Source: Streptomyces tropicalis
Lineage (GTDB): Bacteria > Actinomycetota > Actinomycetes > Streptomycetales > Streptomycetaceae
DNA: 64,000 nt
Direction: 5' to 3'
Assembly (NCBI RefSeq): GCF_029269835.1
Contig: NZ_JARJBB010000001.1
Location: 62,001-126,000, forward strand
The notes below the pieces were generated by a model. The model had not been told where the DNA came from. It did no database searches and saw nothing but the letters and a program-made list of their open reading frames with translations. The translations under genes were made by a program, and so were the position numbers. The stretch's first letter is position 1. The number at the start of each line of letters is the position of its first letter. Positions 57,631-64,000 of the stretch are shown here, in pieces.

Positions 57631-58850
57631 CGCCGTTCCGCCTTCCCCCGTGCCGTGCCCGTGCTTCTCGGTACCGTCAGTTCGACCTCCGTGCCCTGGC
57701 CCGGCACCGAGACCAGGTCGGCCGTGCCACCGAGGTCGCGCAGCCGGCCCCGGATGGACTGGGCCACGCCCAGCCGGCCCTCGCCCTCCGCCTGGGCCAG
57801 CCGCCCCGGCGGGATGCCGGGGCCGTCGTCCCGGACCGTCACGACGACCGTGCCGGGCTCGTCCTCCACCAGGATCCAGGCCCGGGCGTCCTCCCCCGCG
57901 TGCGCCCGCACGTTGTCCAGGGCGGCGCCGACGGCCGCGGCGACCTCCCGGGCGGCGTGCGGCGCCAGCGGCACCGGGGCGCCCGGCTCCGCGAGGGCGA
58001 CCCGCGAGCCGGTGTACGGGGCGAGCAGGGAGCGCAGGTCGAGCGGGCCGTCGTCGGGGTCCTCCTCCACCAGCCGGACCACCGCCCCCTCGGCGGCGTC
58101 CTCCGACACCCGCGACACCGGCACGAGCCCCCCCAGGACCAGGGTGCGCAGGGCCGCCTCCTGCTCGCCCGCGAGCCGGCCCAGCTCCGCCGCCTCGCCC
58201 CCGAGGACCGCCCCGCGCCGCTGGACCATGGCCAGGACCTGCAGGACGCCGTCGTGGATGTCCCGGGCGAGCCGCTCCCGCTCGCGGGTGGCCGCCTCGA
58301 TCTCCAGGGCGCGGGCGAGGGTGCGCTCGGAGGCGCGGGCGACCTCGACGACGTAGCCGATGGCGATGGACGCGACCCAGACCAGGACCACGTTGTGCAC
58401 CGTGTCGCGGGCCGGGGTGCCGCGCTCGGCCAGGTCGGCGGCCGCGATCGCGGTGGAGGCGGCGGCGGCCCAGCGCCAGCCGCCCTTCAGGGCGAAGGCC
58501 AGGACGGAGCCGGCGGTCCAGATCGACGGCAGCGTCGGGCCGCCCGACGCCACCCGGGCCGGCGCGTCGGCGACGGAGGTGAGGAGGATGCCCCCGGCGG
58601 CGAGGGCGAGGTCGGCCGCGAGGAAGCGCCGGGTGCAGCTCACCGCGTTCGCCACCCTCGGCAGGGTGGCGAACGTCCAGACGGTCAGCACGCCGAAGTA
58701 GGCCACGGCCACGGAGGGACGGGCGAAGCGGCCGTAGGCGGCGGCGAAGAGGCCGACCGCGTAGAGCAGGGTCAGCACCCGGTAGGCGGTCAGGGCACGC
58801 CACAGCGGCTGCTCGACCGACATCCTCATGACCCGCTCGCGCCGCGCCAC
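57627..58850 (-). CDS. Sensor histidine kinase (HisKA_3 type)
   Basis: 407 aa. Five or six membrane helices fill about residues 20-170. The HisKA_3 segment ERLARDIHDGVLQVLAMVQRRG has phospho-acceptor H199. The HATPase domain carries AAAVGAALDNVRAHAG and VRDDGPGIPPGRL. The input signal is unknown. GTG 58850 is preceded by a G-rich ribosome site; ATGs at 58829 and 58823 are alternatives. It follows plsC by 45 bp, so plsC-kinase-regulator may be one operon. Confidence 0.93.
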   Translation of the reverse strand: MARRERVMRMSVEQPLWRALTAYRVLTLLYAVGLFAAAYGRFARPSVAVAYFGVLTVWTFATLPRVANAVSCTRRFLAADLALAAGGILLTSVADAPARVASGGPTLPSIWTAGSVLAFALKGGWRWAAAASTAIAAADLAERGTPARDTVHNVVLVWVASIAIGYVVEVARASERTLARALEIEAATRERERLARDIHDGVLQVLAMVQRRGAVLGGEAAELGRLAGEQEAALRTLVLGGLVPVSRVSEDAAEGAVVRLVEEDPDDGPLDLRSLLAPYTGSRVALAEPGAPVPLAPHAAREVAAAVGAALDNVRAHAGEDARAWILVEDEPGTVVVTVRDDGPGIPPGRLAQAEGEGRLGVAQSIRGRLRDLGGTADLVSVPGQGTEVELTVPRSTGTARGKAERR

Positions 58851-58895
58851 GTGCCCCCCTCGTGCCTCCCCCGGCGGACGGTCCCGCCCGCGCCG

Positions 58896-59681
58896 CTACA
58901 CGTCCCTCGCGGCGTCCTTCTCCTTCTCGGCCTGCTCCTTCTCGGCCTGCGCGAGCGCGGCGCGGGCCGACTTCTCGGCCTCCTTGTCGGCCTTCGCCGC
59001 CTCCGCGATCTGCCGCTTGGCGACGGTCGCGTAGACGTCGACGTACTCCTGGCCGGAGAGCTTCATGATCTCGTACATGACCTCGTCGGTCAGCGCGCGG
59101 AGGACGAAGCGGTCGTGCTCCATGCCCTGGTAGCGGCGGAAGTCCAGCGGCTTGCCGATGCGGATGCCCGGGCGCATCAGCTTCGGGACGACCTTCCCGG
59201 GCGGCTGGATCTTCTCCGTGTCGATCATGGCGACGGGGATGACGGGCGCGCCGGTGGCCAGCGCCACCCGCGCCAGGCCGCCCGGCTTGCCGCGGTACAG
59301 GCGGCCGTCCGGGGAGCGGGTGCCCTCCGGGTAGATGCCGAAGAGCTCGCCGCGCTCCAGCACCTCGATGCCGCTCCTGACGGCGGCCTCGCCCGCGCCG
59401 CGCGCGCCGGAGCGGTCCACCGGGAGCTGGCCGACGCCCTTGAAGAACGCGGCGGTGAGCCTGCCCTTCACACCGGGCGTGGTGAAGTACTCGGCCTTCG
59501 CGATGAAGGTGACCTTGCGGTCGAGCATCGTGGGCAGGAAGAACGAGTCCGAGAACGAGAGGTGATTACTGGCCAGAATCGCCGGACCCTCGGCCGGAAT
59601 GTTCTCCAGTCCCTCCACCCAGGGTCTGAAGGCGACCTTCAGCGGTCCCCCGATGGCGACCTTCATCGTGCCGTACAACAA
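58896..59681 (-). CDS. 1-acyl-sn-glycerol-3-phosphate acyltransferase (PlsC family)
   Basis: 261 aa. Acylates lysophosphatidate or a related lipid at the membrane. The catalytic NHLSFSD has H40 and D45, and the substrate motif YPEGTRS covers 117-123. The C-terminus is a Lys/Glu/Ala-rich helix (AEKSARAALAQAEKEQAEKEKDA). The start is a TTG at 59681 with AGGAGG 7 nt upstream; ATG 59666 would lack a suitable site. Divergent from the esterase gene. Confidence 0.92.
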   Translation of the reverse strand: MLYGTMKVAIGGPLKVAFRPWVEGLENIPAEGPAILASNHLSFSDSFFLPTMLDRKVTFIAKAEYFTTPGVKGRLTAAFFKGVGQLPVDRSGARGAGEAAVRSGIEVLERGELFGIYPEGTRSPDGRLYRGKPGGLARVALATGAPVIPVAMIDTEKIQPPGKVVPKLMRPGIRIGKPLDFRRYQGMEHDRFVLRALTDEVMYEIMKLSGQEYVDVYATVAKRQIAEAAKADKEAEKSARAALAQAEKEQAEKEKDAARDV

Positions 59682-59759
59682 CCGAGTGCCTCCTGTGTCT
59701 GTCGATCAGACCATAACCCCAACCGCCGTCGAACGGGCCGACGGCCCTGGTCGGTGTCA

Positions 59760-59788
59760 GTGCGGTCGCGTACGGTGAAGTACCGCAC
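59760..59788. promoter_or_regulatory. Inverted repeat between plsC and the esterase gene
   Basis: GTGCGGT (59760-59766) and ACCGCAC (59782-59788) flank a 15-bp centre that contains TACGGT, a possible -10 box for the esterase gene. Possible shared operator. Nothing else is recognised in 59682-59846. Confidence 0.4.
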
Positions 59789-59846
59789 TCGACGACGTGC
59801 CAGCGGTCGAGCGGCGCCCCGTCCACTCCACGAACAGGAGACCGTC

Positions 59847-60626
59847 GTGCCGGTCCTCCCCGGAGCCGAGCCGTTCCGCCACGAGGGCGGGGAGGTCGGT
59901 GTGCTCCTCTGCCACGGATTCACCGGTTCCCCCCAGTCGCTGCGCCCCTGGGCGCAGTACCTGGCCGACCGCGGCCTGACCGTCTCCCTGCCGCTGCTGC
60001 CCGGCCACGGCACCCGCTGGGAGGACCTGCAGCTCACCGGCTGGCAGGACTGGTACGCCGAGGTCGACCGCGCGCTGGGCGCCCTGCGCGAGCGGTGCCC
60101 GCGGGTGTTCGTGGCCGGGCTGTCCATGGGCGGCGCGCTGGCGCTGCGGCTGGCCGCCCGGCACGGGGACGCGGTCGACGGCGTCGTGGTCGTCAACCCC
60201 GCCGTCAAGGTGCACGGCCTGTCCGCGTACGCCCTGCCCGTCGCCCGCCACCTCGTCCGCACCACGAAGGGCATCGCCAGCGACATCGCCCGTCCGGAGG
60301 GCGCCGAGCTGGGGTACGACCGGGTGCCGCTGCACGCCGCGCACTCGCTGCGGCACCTCTTCCGGCTGGTCGACGGCGACCTTCCGCAGGTCACCCAGCC
60401 GCTGCTGCTCCTGCGCAGCCCGCAGGACCATGTGGTGCCGCCGGCCGACTCGGCCCGTGTCCTCGGCCGGGTCTCCTCCACGGACGTGACCGAGGTCCTG
60501 CTGGAACACAGCTACCACGTGGCGACGTTGGACCACGACGCGGACCGGGTCTTCGAGGAGAGCTTCGCCTTCATCGGCCGGCTCGCTCCCAGTGTCGGCA
60601 AGGAAGGGACGACGTCCGGTGGCTGA
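59847..60626 (+). CDS. Alpha/beta hydrolase (carboxylesterase/monoacylglycerol lipase type)
   Basis: 259 aa. Catalytic triad visible: S93 in GLSMGG, D194 in SPQDHVVPP, H224 in HSYHVATLD; oxyanion HGFTGSPQS near residue 23. It resembles Est30-type carboxylesterases and monoacylglycerol lipases, so a lipid ester substrate is likely, matching the divergent plsC gene. The GTG at 59847 follows AGGAGA. The stop overlaps the next gene by 8 bp. Confidence 0.92.
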   Translation: MPVLPGAEPFRHEGGEVGVLLCHGFTGSPQSLRPWAQYLADRGLTVSLPLLPGHGTRWEDLQLTGWQDWYAEVDRALGALRERCPRVFVAGLSMGGALALRLAARHGDAVDGVVVVNPAVKVHGLSAYALPVARHLVRTTKGIASDIARPEGAELGYDRVPLHAAHSLRHLFRLVDGDLPQVTQPLLLLRSPQDHVVPPADSARVLGRVSSTDVTEVLLEHSYHVATLDHDADRVFEESFAFIGRLAPSVGKEGTTSGG

Positions 60627-61179
60627 GCACGACTCCGACCGCGAGGGCCGCGAGCCGGACGAGAAGGGGCGTCCCCTCGACGAGGAGGCCGCCTGGGCCG
60701 CGATCGTCGCCGGATACGGCGACGAGCCGGCGGACCCGCCGGGCGCGAAGCCCTTCAAGCGGATCGAGGACCTGGCGCTGCCGCCCTTCACGGCCGACGA
60801 CGAGCCCGGCGCGTCCCGCCCGGCGGCACCGGCCGGCCCGGTCGGCCACTCCGTCTCCTTCGCGCCCGGCGTCGGCCCGCGCGACCACACGGCGCCCGAC
60901 CCGTCCGAGGACGACTTCGACGAGGACGACGAGGGGCATTTCGTCCCGCCGGAGCCGCCGCCGCTGCCCACCGCCGACGTCACCGCGAAGTTCGCCTGGC
61001 TGGCGGTGATCGGCGGTCCCGTCCTGCTGCTGCTGGCGGTGCTGCTCCGCTGGGACATGACGTGGTGGCTCACCACCCTCGGCATCGGCGGCTTCCTGGG
61101 CGGCTTCGCGACGCTGGTGATGCGGATGAAGCCGGACGACGAGGACGACGACAACCCGGGCCGCGGCGCGGTGGTCTGA
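60619..61179 (+). CDS. Small acidic membrane protein
   Basis: 186 aa. The first 130 residues are acidic and probably disordered (Asp/Glu/Pro-rich, including PSEDDFDEDDEGHFVPPEPPPLP). Two membrane helices at about 133-152 and 157-177 precede a short acidic tail (KPDDEDDDNPG). No domain recognised; a conserved Streptomyces hypothetical protein co-translated with the esterase through an 8-bp overlap. The GTG at 60619 has GGAAGGG about 10 nt upstream. Confidence 0.82.
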   Translation: MAEHDSDREGREPDEKGRPLDEEAAWAAIVAGYGDEPADPPGAKPFKRIEDLALPPFTADDEPGASRPAAPAGPVGHSVSFAPGVGPRDHTAPDPSEDDFDEDDEGHFVPPEPPPLPTADVTAKFAWLAVIGGPVLLLLAVLLRWDMTWWLTTLGIGGFLGGFATLVMRMKPDDEDDDNPGRGAVV

Positions 61180-61309
61180 CCCCGCCGCCCCGACGCGACC
61201 TGCCCGGTGCTGCCCGACCCGCCCGGCCCGCGCCCGGCACCGGCCGCGGCGGGCGGCCGCCCGGCCGTCCCGCACGGCCCGGCTCCGCCGGACGGGGGTC
61301 CCGCGGTGT

Positions 61310-62068
61310 TCAGGTGGCCGGGATGCGGATCGCGGCCAGGACCGGGAGGTGGTCGGTGGCGGTGTGCAGGTCCTCCTCGCGGACGCCCGGGAGTCCCTGC
61401 GGCACCCCGCAGCCGAGGATCTCGACGCCCCGGGTGGCGAAGACCGCGTCGATGCGCCGGCGGGGGCCGGACCGGGTCCAGGTGTGCTCGCCGCCCCAGG
61501 GCGCGGTGGCCCACCCGTCCTGGAGGCCGGCCGCGAGCCGGCGGAAGGTCGCCCCGTCCGGCCGCTCGTTCAGGTCGCCGCCCGCGATCGCGTGGTCCAC
61601 GCCCATCCCGGCCAACCGGTCCAGCATCATCCCGCCCTGCTCGTAGCGCTCGTCCCCGTCCAGCGAGAGGTGGGCGCTCAGGACACCGAGCCGGACCCCG
61701 CCGAAGCGGACCACCGCGGTGGCGAAGCCGCGCCGGTGGCGGCCCGGGGTGAGCGGCAGCAGCACGTCCTCCGTCCGCTCGACGGTGGCGCGCAGCCCGC
61801 ACAGCAGTGCCGGACCGGCGGCCGTGGCCCCGCCGGAGAGGACCACCAGGTCGGTGTCGGCCGCCAGGCGGGCCAGCTTCTTGCGCCACCGGAAGAACCG
61901 CGGGGCCTCCTGGACGAGCACCAGGTCCGGGGCGCAGGCGCCGATCACCCGGGCCAGGGCCCCGGTGTCGTCGCGCATCGAGCGGATGTTGTAGCTGAGG
62001 ACGCGCAGGACGACGGAACCGTCGGCCTCGGTGCGGGAGTTGGGCAGCAGCGGGGTCGGGGTGGCCAT
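61310..62068 (-). CDS. Endonuclease/exonuclease/phosphatase family protein
   Basis: 252 aa. EEP fold: VLRVLSYNIRSMRDD, DLVLVQEAPRF (metal Glu), LSAHLSLDGDERYEQG, AIAGGDLNERPDG (catalytic Asp/Asn) and TATDHLPVLAAIRI (catalytic Asp-His). The substrate could be DNA, phospholipid or inositol phosphate. The ATG at 62068 is 7 nt after TATCTT, pointing to a leaderless mRNA; an extension to 62134 is unlikely. Confidence 0.9.
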   Translation of the reverse strand: MATPTPLLPNSRTEADGSVVLRVLSYNIRSMRDDTGALARVIGACAPDLVLVQEAPRFFRWRKKLARLAADTDLVVLSGGATAAGPALLCGLRATVERTEDVLLPLTPGRHRRGFATAVVRFGGVRLGVLSAHLSLDGDERYEQGGMMLDRLAGMGVDHAIAGGDLNERPDGATFRRLAAGLQDGWATAPWGGEHTWTRSGPRRRIDAVFATRGVEILGCGVPQGLPGVREEDLHTATDHLPVLAAIRIPAT

Positions 62069-62107
62069 GCCGGTCAAGATACGCCGCGCGGCCCGGCCGG
62101 GCGGTGA

Positions 62108-62144
62108 GGCGGGCGCCGGGTCGCGTCCACGCACGGCGCCCGCC
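62108..62144 (-). terminator. Terminator after glkA
   Basis: GGCGGGCGCCG (62108-62118) pairs perfectly with CGGCGCCCGCC (62134-62144), starting 43 bp beyond the glkA stop. Confidence 0.75.
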
Positions 62145-62186
62145 GGTCCGGGGGACGCGGCGGGCGCTGTGCGGGTACGGGCGGTG

Positions 62187-63140
62187 TCACATGACCGGGT
62201 CCGGCTCCCGGGCCAGGTCGGCCGCGCCCACCAGGCCGGCCTTGTTGCCGAGCTGGGCGGCGATCACGTCGGCGACCGGGCGCCAGTTGCCGCCGACCAG
62301 CCAGCGCTTGTACGACTTGCGGATCGGGTCCAGGACCAGCTCGCCCTCGTCCGAGAGGCCGCCGCCGACGATGAAGGCGGACGGGTCGAAGAGGGAGGCC
62401 AGGTCTGCCAGGCCCGCTCCGGCCCAGCGGGCCAGCTCGCGGTAGGAGTCCTTGGCCACCGGGTCGCCCTGGCGCGCCGCCATGGAGATGTGCTTGCCCT
62501 CGATGCCGTCCGGGGAGCCGTCGCCCAGCGACAGCAGCAGCTCGGCGTTCTCCGGGGTGGCGTTGGCACGCTGCTTGGCGTAGCGCACCAGGGCGCGGCC
62601 CGAGGCGTACTGCTCCCAGCAGCCCTGGCTGCCGCAGCCGCAGAGCAGGCCGTCCGGGACCATCCGGATGTGCCCGAACTCGGCGGCCACGCCGAAGTGC
62701 CCGCGGCGCAGCTTGTTGCCGATGATGATGCCGCCGCCGAGGCCGGTGCCGAGCGTGATGCAGATGACGTTGCGGTGGCCCTTGCCCGCGCCGAAGCGGT
62801 ACTCGCCCCAGGCGGCGGCGTTCGCGTCGTTCTCCACGACGACCGGGAGGCCGACGCGGGCCTCGACCTTCTCCTTCAGCGGCTCCTGGCGCCAGTCGAT
62901 GTTGGGCGCGAAGTAGACCGTGGAGCGCTGCCGGTTCACATAGCCGGCCGCTCCGATGCCGACGCCGACGATGTCGTGCCCGGCGCGCGCGCCCTCCACG
63001 GCCGAGGCGATGGCGTCCACGATGGCCTCGGGCGTGGTGGGGGTCGGCACCTTGAAGGTCGAGAGGATGTTGCCGTCCTCGTCGACCACGCCGGCCGCGA
63101 TCTTCGTGCCGCCGATGTCGACGCCGATGGTGAGTCCCAT
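62187..63140 (-). CDS. glkA: ROK-family glucokinase
   Basis: 317 aa. Phosphorylates glucose with ATP and, in Streptomyces, is central to glucose repression. ATP loop DIGGTK at 8-13, catalytic D105 in ENDANAA, glucose/zinc motif E154-F-G-H157, zinc Cys C167, C169 and C174 in CGCGSQGCWE. Length equals S. coelicolor Glk. ATG 63140 follows GAGGGA. It lies 99 bp after the DUF5304 gene on the same strand. Confidence 0.97.
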   Translation of the reverse strand: MGLTIGVDIGGTKIAAGVVDEDGNILSTFKVPTPTTPEAIVDAIASAVEGARAGHDIVGVGIGAAGYVNRQRSTVYFAPNIDWRQEPLKEKVEARVGLPVVVENDANAAAWGEYRFGAGKGHRNVICITLGTGLGGGIIIGNKLRRGHFGVAAEFGHIRMVPDGLLCGCGSQGCWEQYASGRALVRYAKQRANATPENAELLLSLGDGSPDGIEGKHISMAARQGDPVAKDSYRELARWAGAGLADLASLFDPSAFIVGGGLSDEGELVLDPIRKSYKRWLVGGNWRPVADVIAAQLGNKAGLVGAADLAREPDPVM

Positions 63141-63239
63141 GAATCCCTCAGTTCCGGTCGAGCCCCGCTACGGCCAACCGTACCCGAGCCCCTGCCTGTG
63201 GGACTTCCGCGTCCGCCCGGCGCCCGGTCGGATGCCCGG

Positions 63240-63767
63240 TCAGTCGAGGTCGATGCGCTCGCCGGGGCCGTCGGGACCCCGGTCCGGGCCGCCGGGTCCG
63301 CCCGGGCCGCCCGGTGCGGCCCCGGGGCCGTCCTCCGGGGCGTCGGAGCGGCCGGTCCAGCGGCGCTCCTGGGCCTGGACGGCCGAGCGGTACGCGGCGA
63401 GCAGCTCGCCGCCGGCGGCCGCGAGGTGGTCGAAGACGTCCGGGTTGCGCTCCACGACGGGCTCGACGGCCGCCCTGGCCTGCTCCACCACCTGCCGGAC
63501 CACCTGCTGGGCGGCCGGCCCGGCGACCGCGCCGAGCAGCGGGGACTCCCACCCGGACAGCCGGTCGGCGACGGTGCCGACGAACCTGCGCAGCTCCTCG
63601 GCGGCCGATCCCGATGGCGGGCCGTGCCGCTCGCGGCGGCGGGCCTTCTCGGCGGCGAGGTCCTCGGCGCAGGCGGTGGCCCATGCGTCGGCGTCGGCCG
63701 CGGCGCGGGCCCCGCCGCCGGCCGCGTCCTGCGGAGCGGCGTCGGGCGTGGGTGGGTCTTCGCTCAT
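63240..63767 (-). CDS. DUF5304 domain protein (SCO2127-like)
   Basis: 175 aa. Acidic Ala/Gly-rich protein with a helical core (about 28-135: DAWATACAEDLAAEKARRR, LRRFVGTVADRLSGWESPLLGAV, VVRQVVEQARAAVEPVVERN) and a Gly/Pro/Asp-rich tail. No enzyme motifs. By position it corresponds to S. coelicolor SCO2127, whose gene next to glk has been linked to glucose uptake and catabolite repression; this is from memory. The mechanism is unknown. Confidence 0.85.
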   Translation of the reverse strand: MSEDPPTPDAAPQDAAGGGARAAADADAWATACAEDLAAEKARRRERHGPPSGSAAEELRRFVGTVADRLSGWESPLLGAVAGPAAQQVVRQVVEQARAAVEPVVERNPDVFDHLAAAGGELLAAYRSAVQAQERRWTGRSDAPEDGPGAAPGGPGGPGGPDRGPDGPGERIDLD

Positions 63768-63824
63768 GACGGACTCCTGACTACGGTTCGTCCCTACGAC
63801 GTTACCCGAACGGGCGTACGCGGT

Positions 63825-64000
63825 TCACGTCGTGCGGGGCCACAGCCGGGGGTCCGGGGCGAAGCGGACGCGCAGCTCGTCCTCGCGCAGGGCTGCCCCG
63901 TCCACGGTGCACCGGCGCAGCGCGGAGGGCAGGGCCACGATCCGGCGGAACTGTCCTGCGGAGACGACGAGTTCGTCGCCGCGGCGGATGAGGTCCAGCT
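63825..64000 (-). CDS. ArsA-family ATPase, C-terminal fragment
   Basis: The last 58 codons of a minus-strand gene that continues past the window end. The peptide LDLIRRGDELVVSAGQFRR, followed by IVALPSALRRCTVDGAALRE and a tail ending DPRLWPRTT, is the beta-rich (HSP20-like) C-terminal domain of actinobacterial ArsA-type anion-pumping ATPase relatives. The nucleotide-binding part is outside the window, so the call rests on this domain only. The stop is 57 bp upstream of the DUF5304 start, so co-transcription is possible. Confidence 0.75.
   Translation of the reverse strand, partial: LDLIRRGDELVVSAGQFRRIVALPSALRRCTVDGAALREDELRVRFAPDPRLWPRTT

Overview
The window is a high-GC (about 72 percent), gene-dense actinobacterial chromosome segment. 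Codon use, GTG/TTG starts, protein families and gene order match the conserved core of a Streptomyces chromosome. The order follows the Streptomyces coelicolor region from ileS-divIVA-ftsZ through glkA, as recalled from general knowledge rather than checked against a database. There are no tRNAs, rRNAs, insertion sequences, prophage genes or CRISPR arrays. Almost every large frame opposite a recognised gene is a GC-driven shadow and is left out.

Layout. (1) 1-5.2 kb: a DksA/TraR-type zinc-finger protein with a long histone-H1-like Lys/Ala tail (minus strand), divergent from ileS, which follows a T-box leader. (2) 5.2-23.1 kb: the division and cell wall (dcw) cluster on the minus strand, in transcription order rsmH-ftsL-ftsI-murE-murF-mraY-murD-ftsW-murG-ftsQ-ftsZ-pgeF-yggS-sepF-yggT-divIVA. 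Most junctions overlap or are very short; separate promoters are likely before ftsZ and perhaps sepF. murC, ddl, ftsA and mraZ are not in the cluster. (3) 23.5-29.2 kb: a beta-carbonic anhydrase and a moxR-DUF58-transglutaminase operon behind a structured leader. (4) 29.4-38.4 kb: a DUF3040 protein, a methyltransferase, a HEPN-domain protein, a TetR-controlled degenerate ABC ATPase/YhgE-type membrane protein unit, a phytoene-desaturase-like oxidoreductase and a Tyr/Gly/Gln-rich membrane protein. (5) 38.4-44.7 kb: metF, thiE, an Rv2175c-like DNA-binding protein, an FAD reductase, and thiO-thiS-thiG under a TPP riboswitch. (6) 45-49.7 kb: a PASTA Ser/Thr kinase, endonuclease IV, a sulfite-oxidase-like protein, and bacterioferritin tail-to-tail with its ferredoxin partner. 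(7) 49.7-56.7 kb: class II DAHP synthase, a secreted DUF1906 protein, a fused anthranilate synthase behind a Trp attenuator, a D-2-hydroxyacid dehydrogenase and a phosphofructokinase. (8) 56.9-64 kb: plsC with a two-component system, an esterase, small membrane and phosphoesterase genes, ROK glucokinase glkA with its DUF5304 neighbour, and the 3' end of an ArsA-type ATPase gene.

Most genes are housekeeping. The most informative sequence lies in the regulatory DNA: a T-box with mutually exclusive ribosome-site pairing, a complete Trp attenuator, a TPP riboswitch running into the thiO ribosome site, a TetR operator, unassigned palindromes, an imperfect inverted repeat over the probable ftsZ promoter, and a recurring TANNNT-N6/7-start arrangement suggesting leaderless mRNAs. 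No clearly new multi-gene system was found. The best candidates for unexpected biology are the degenerate ABC ATPase/YhgE unit, the HEPN gene with its own palindrome, the H1-tailed DksA protein and the FUS-like membrane protein.
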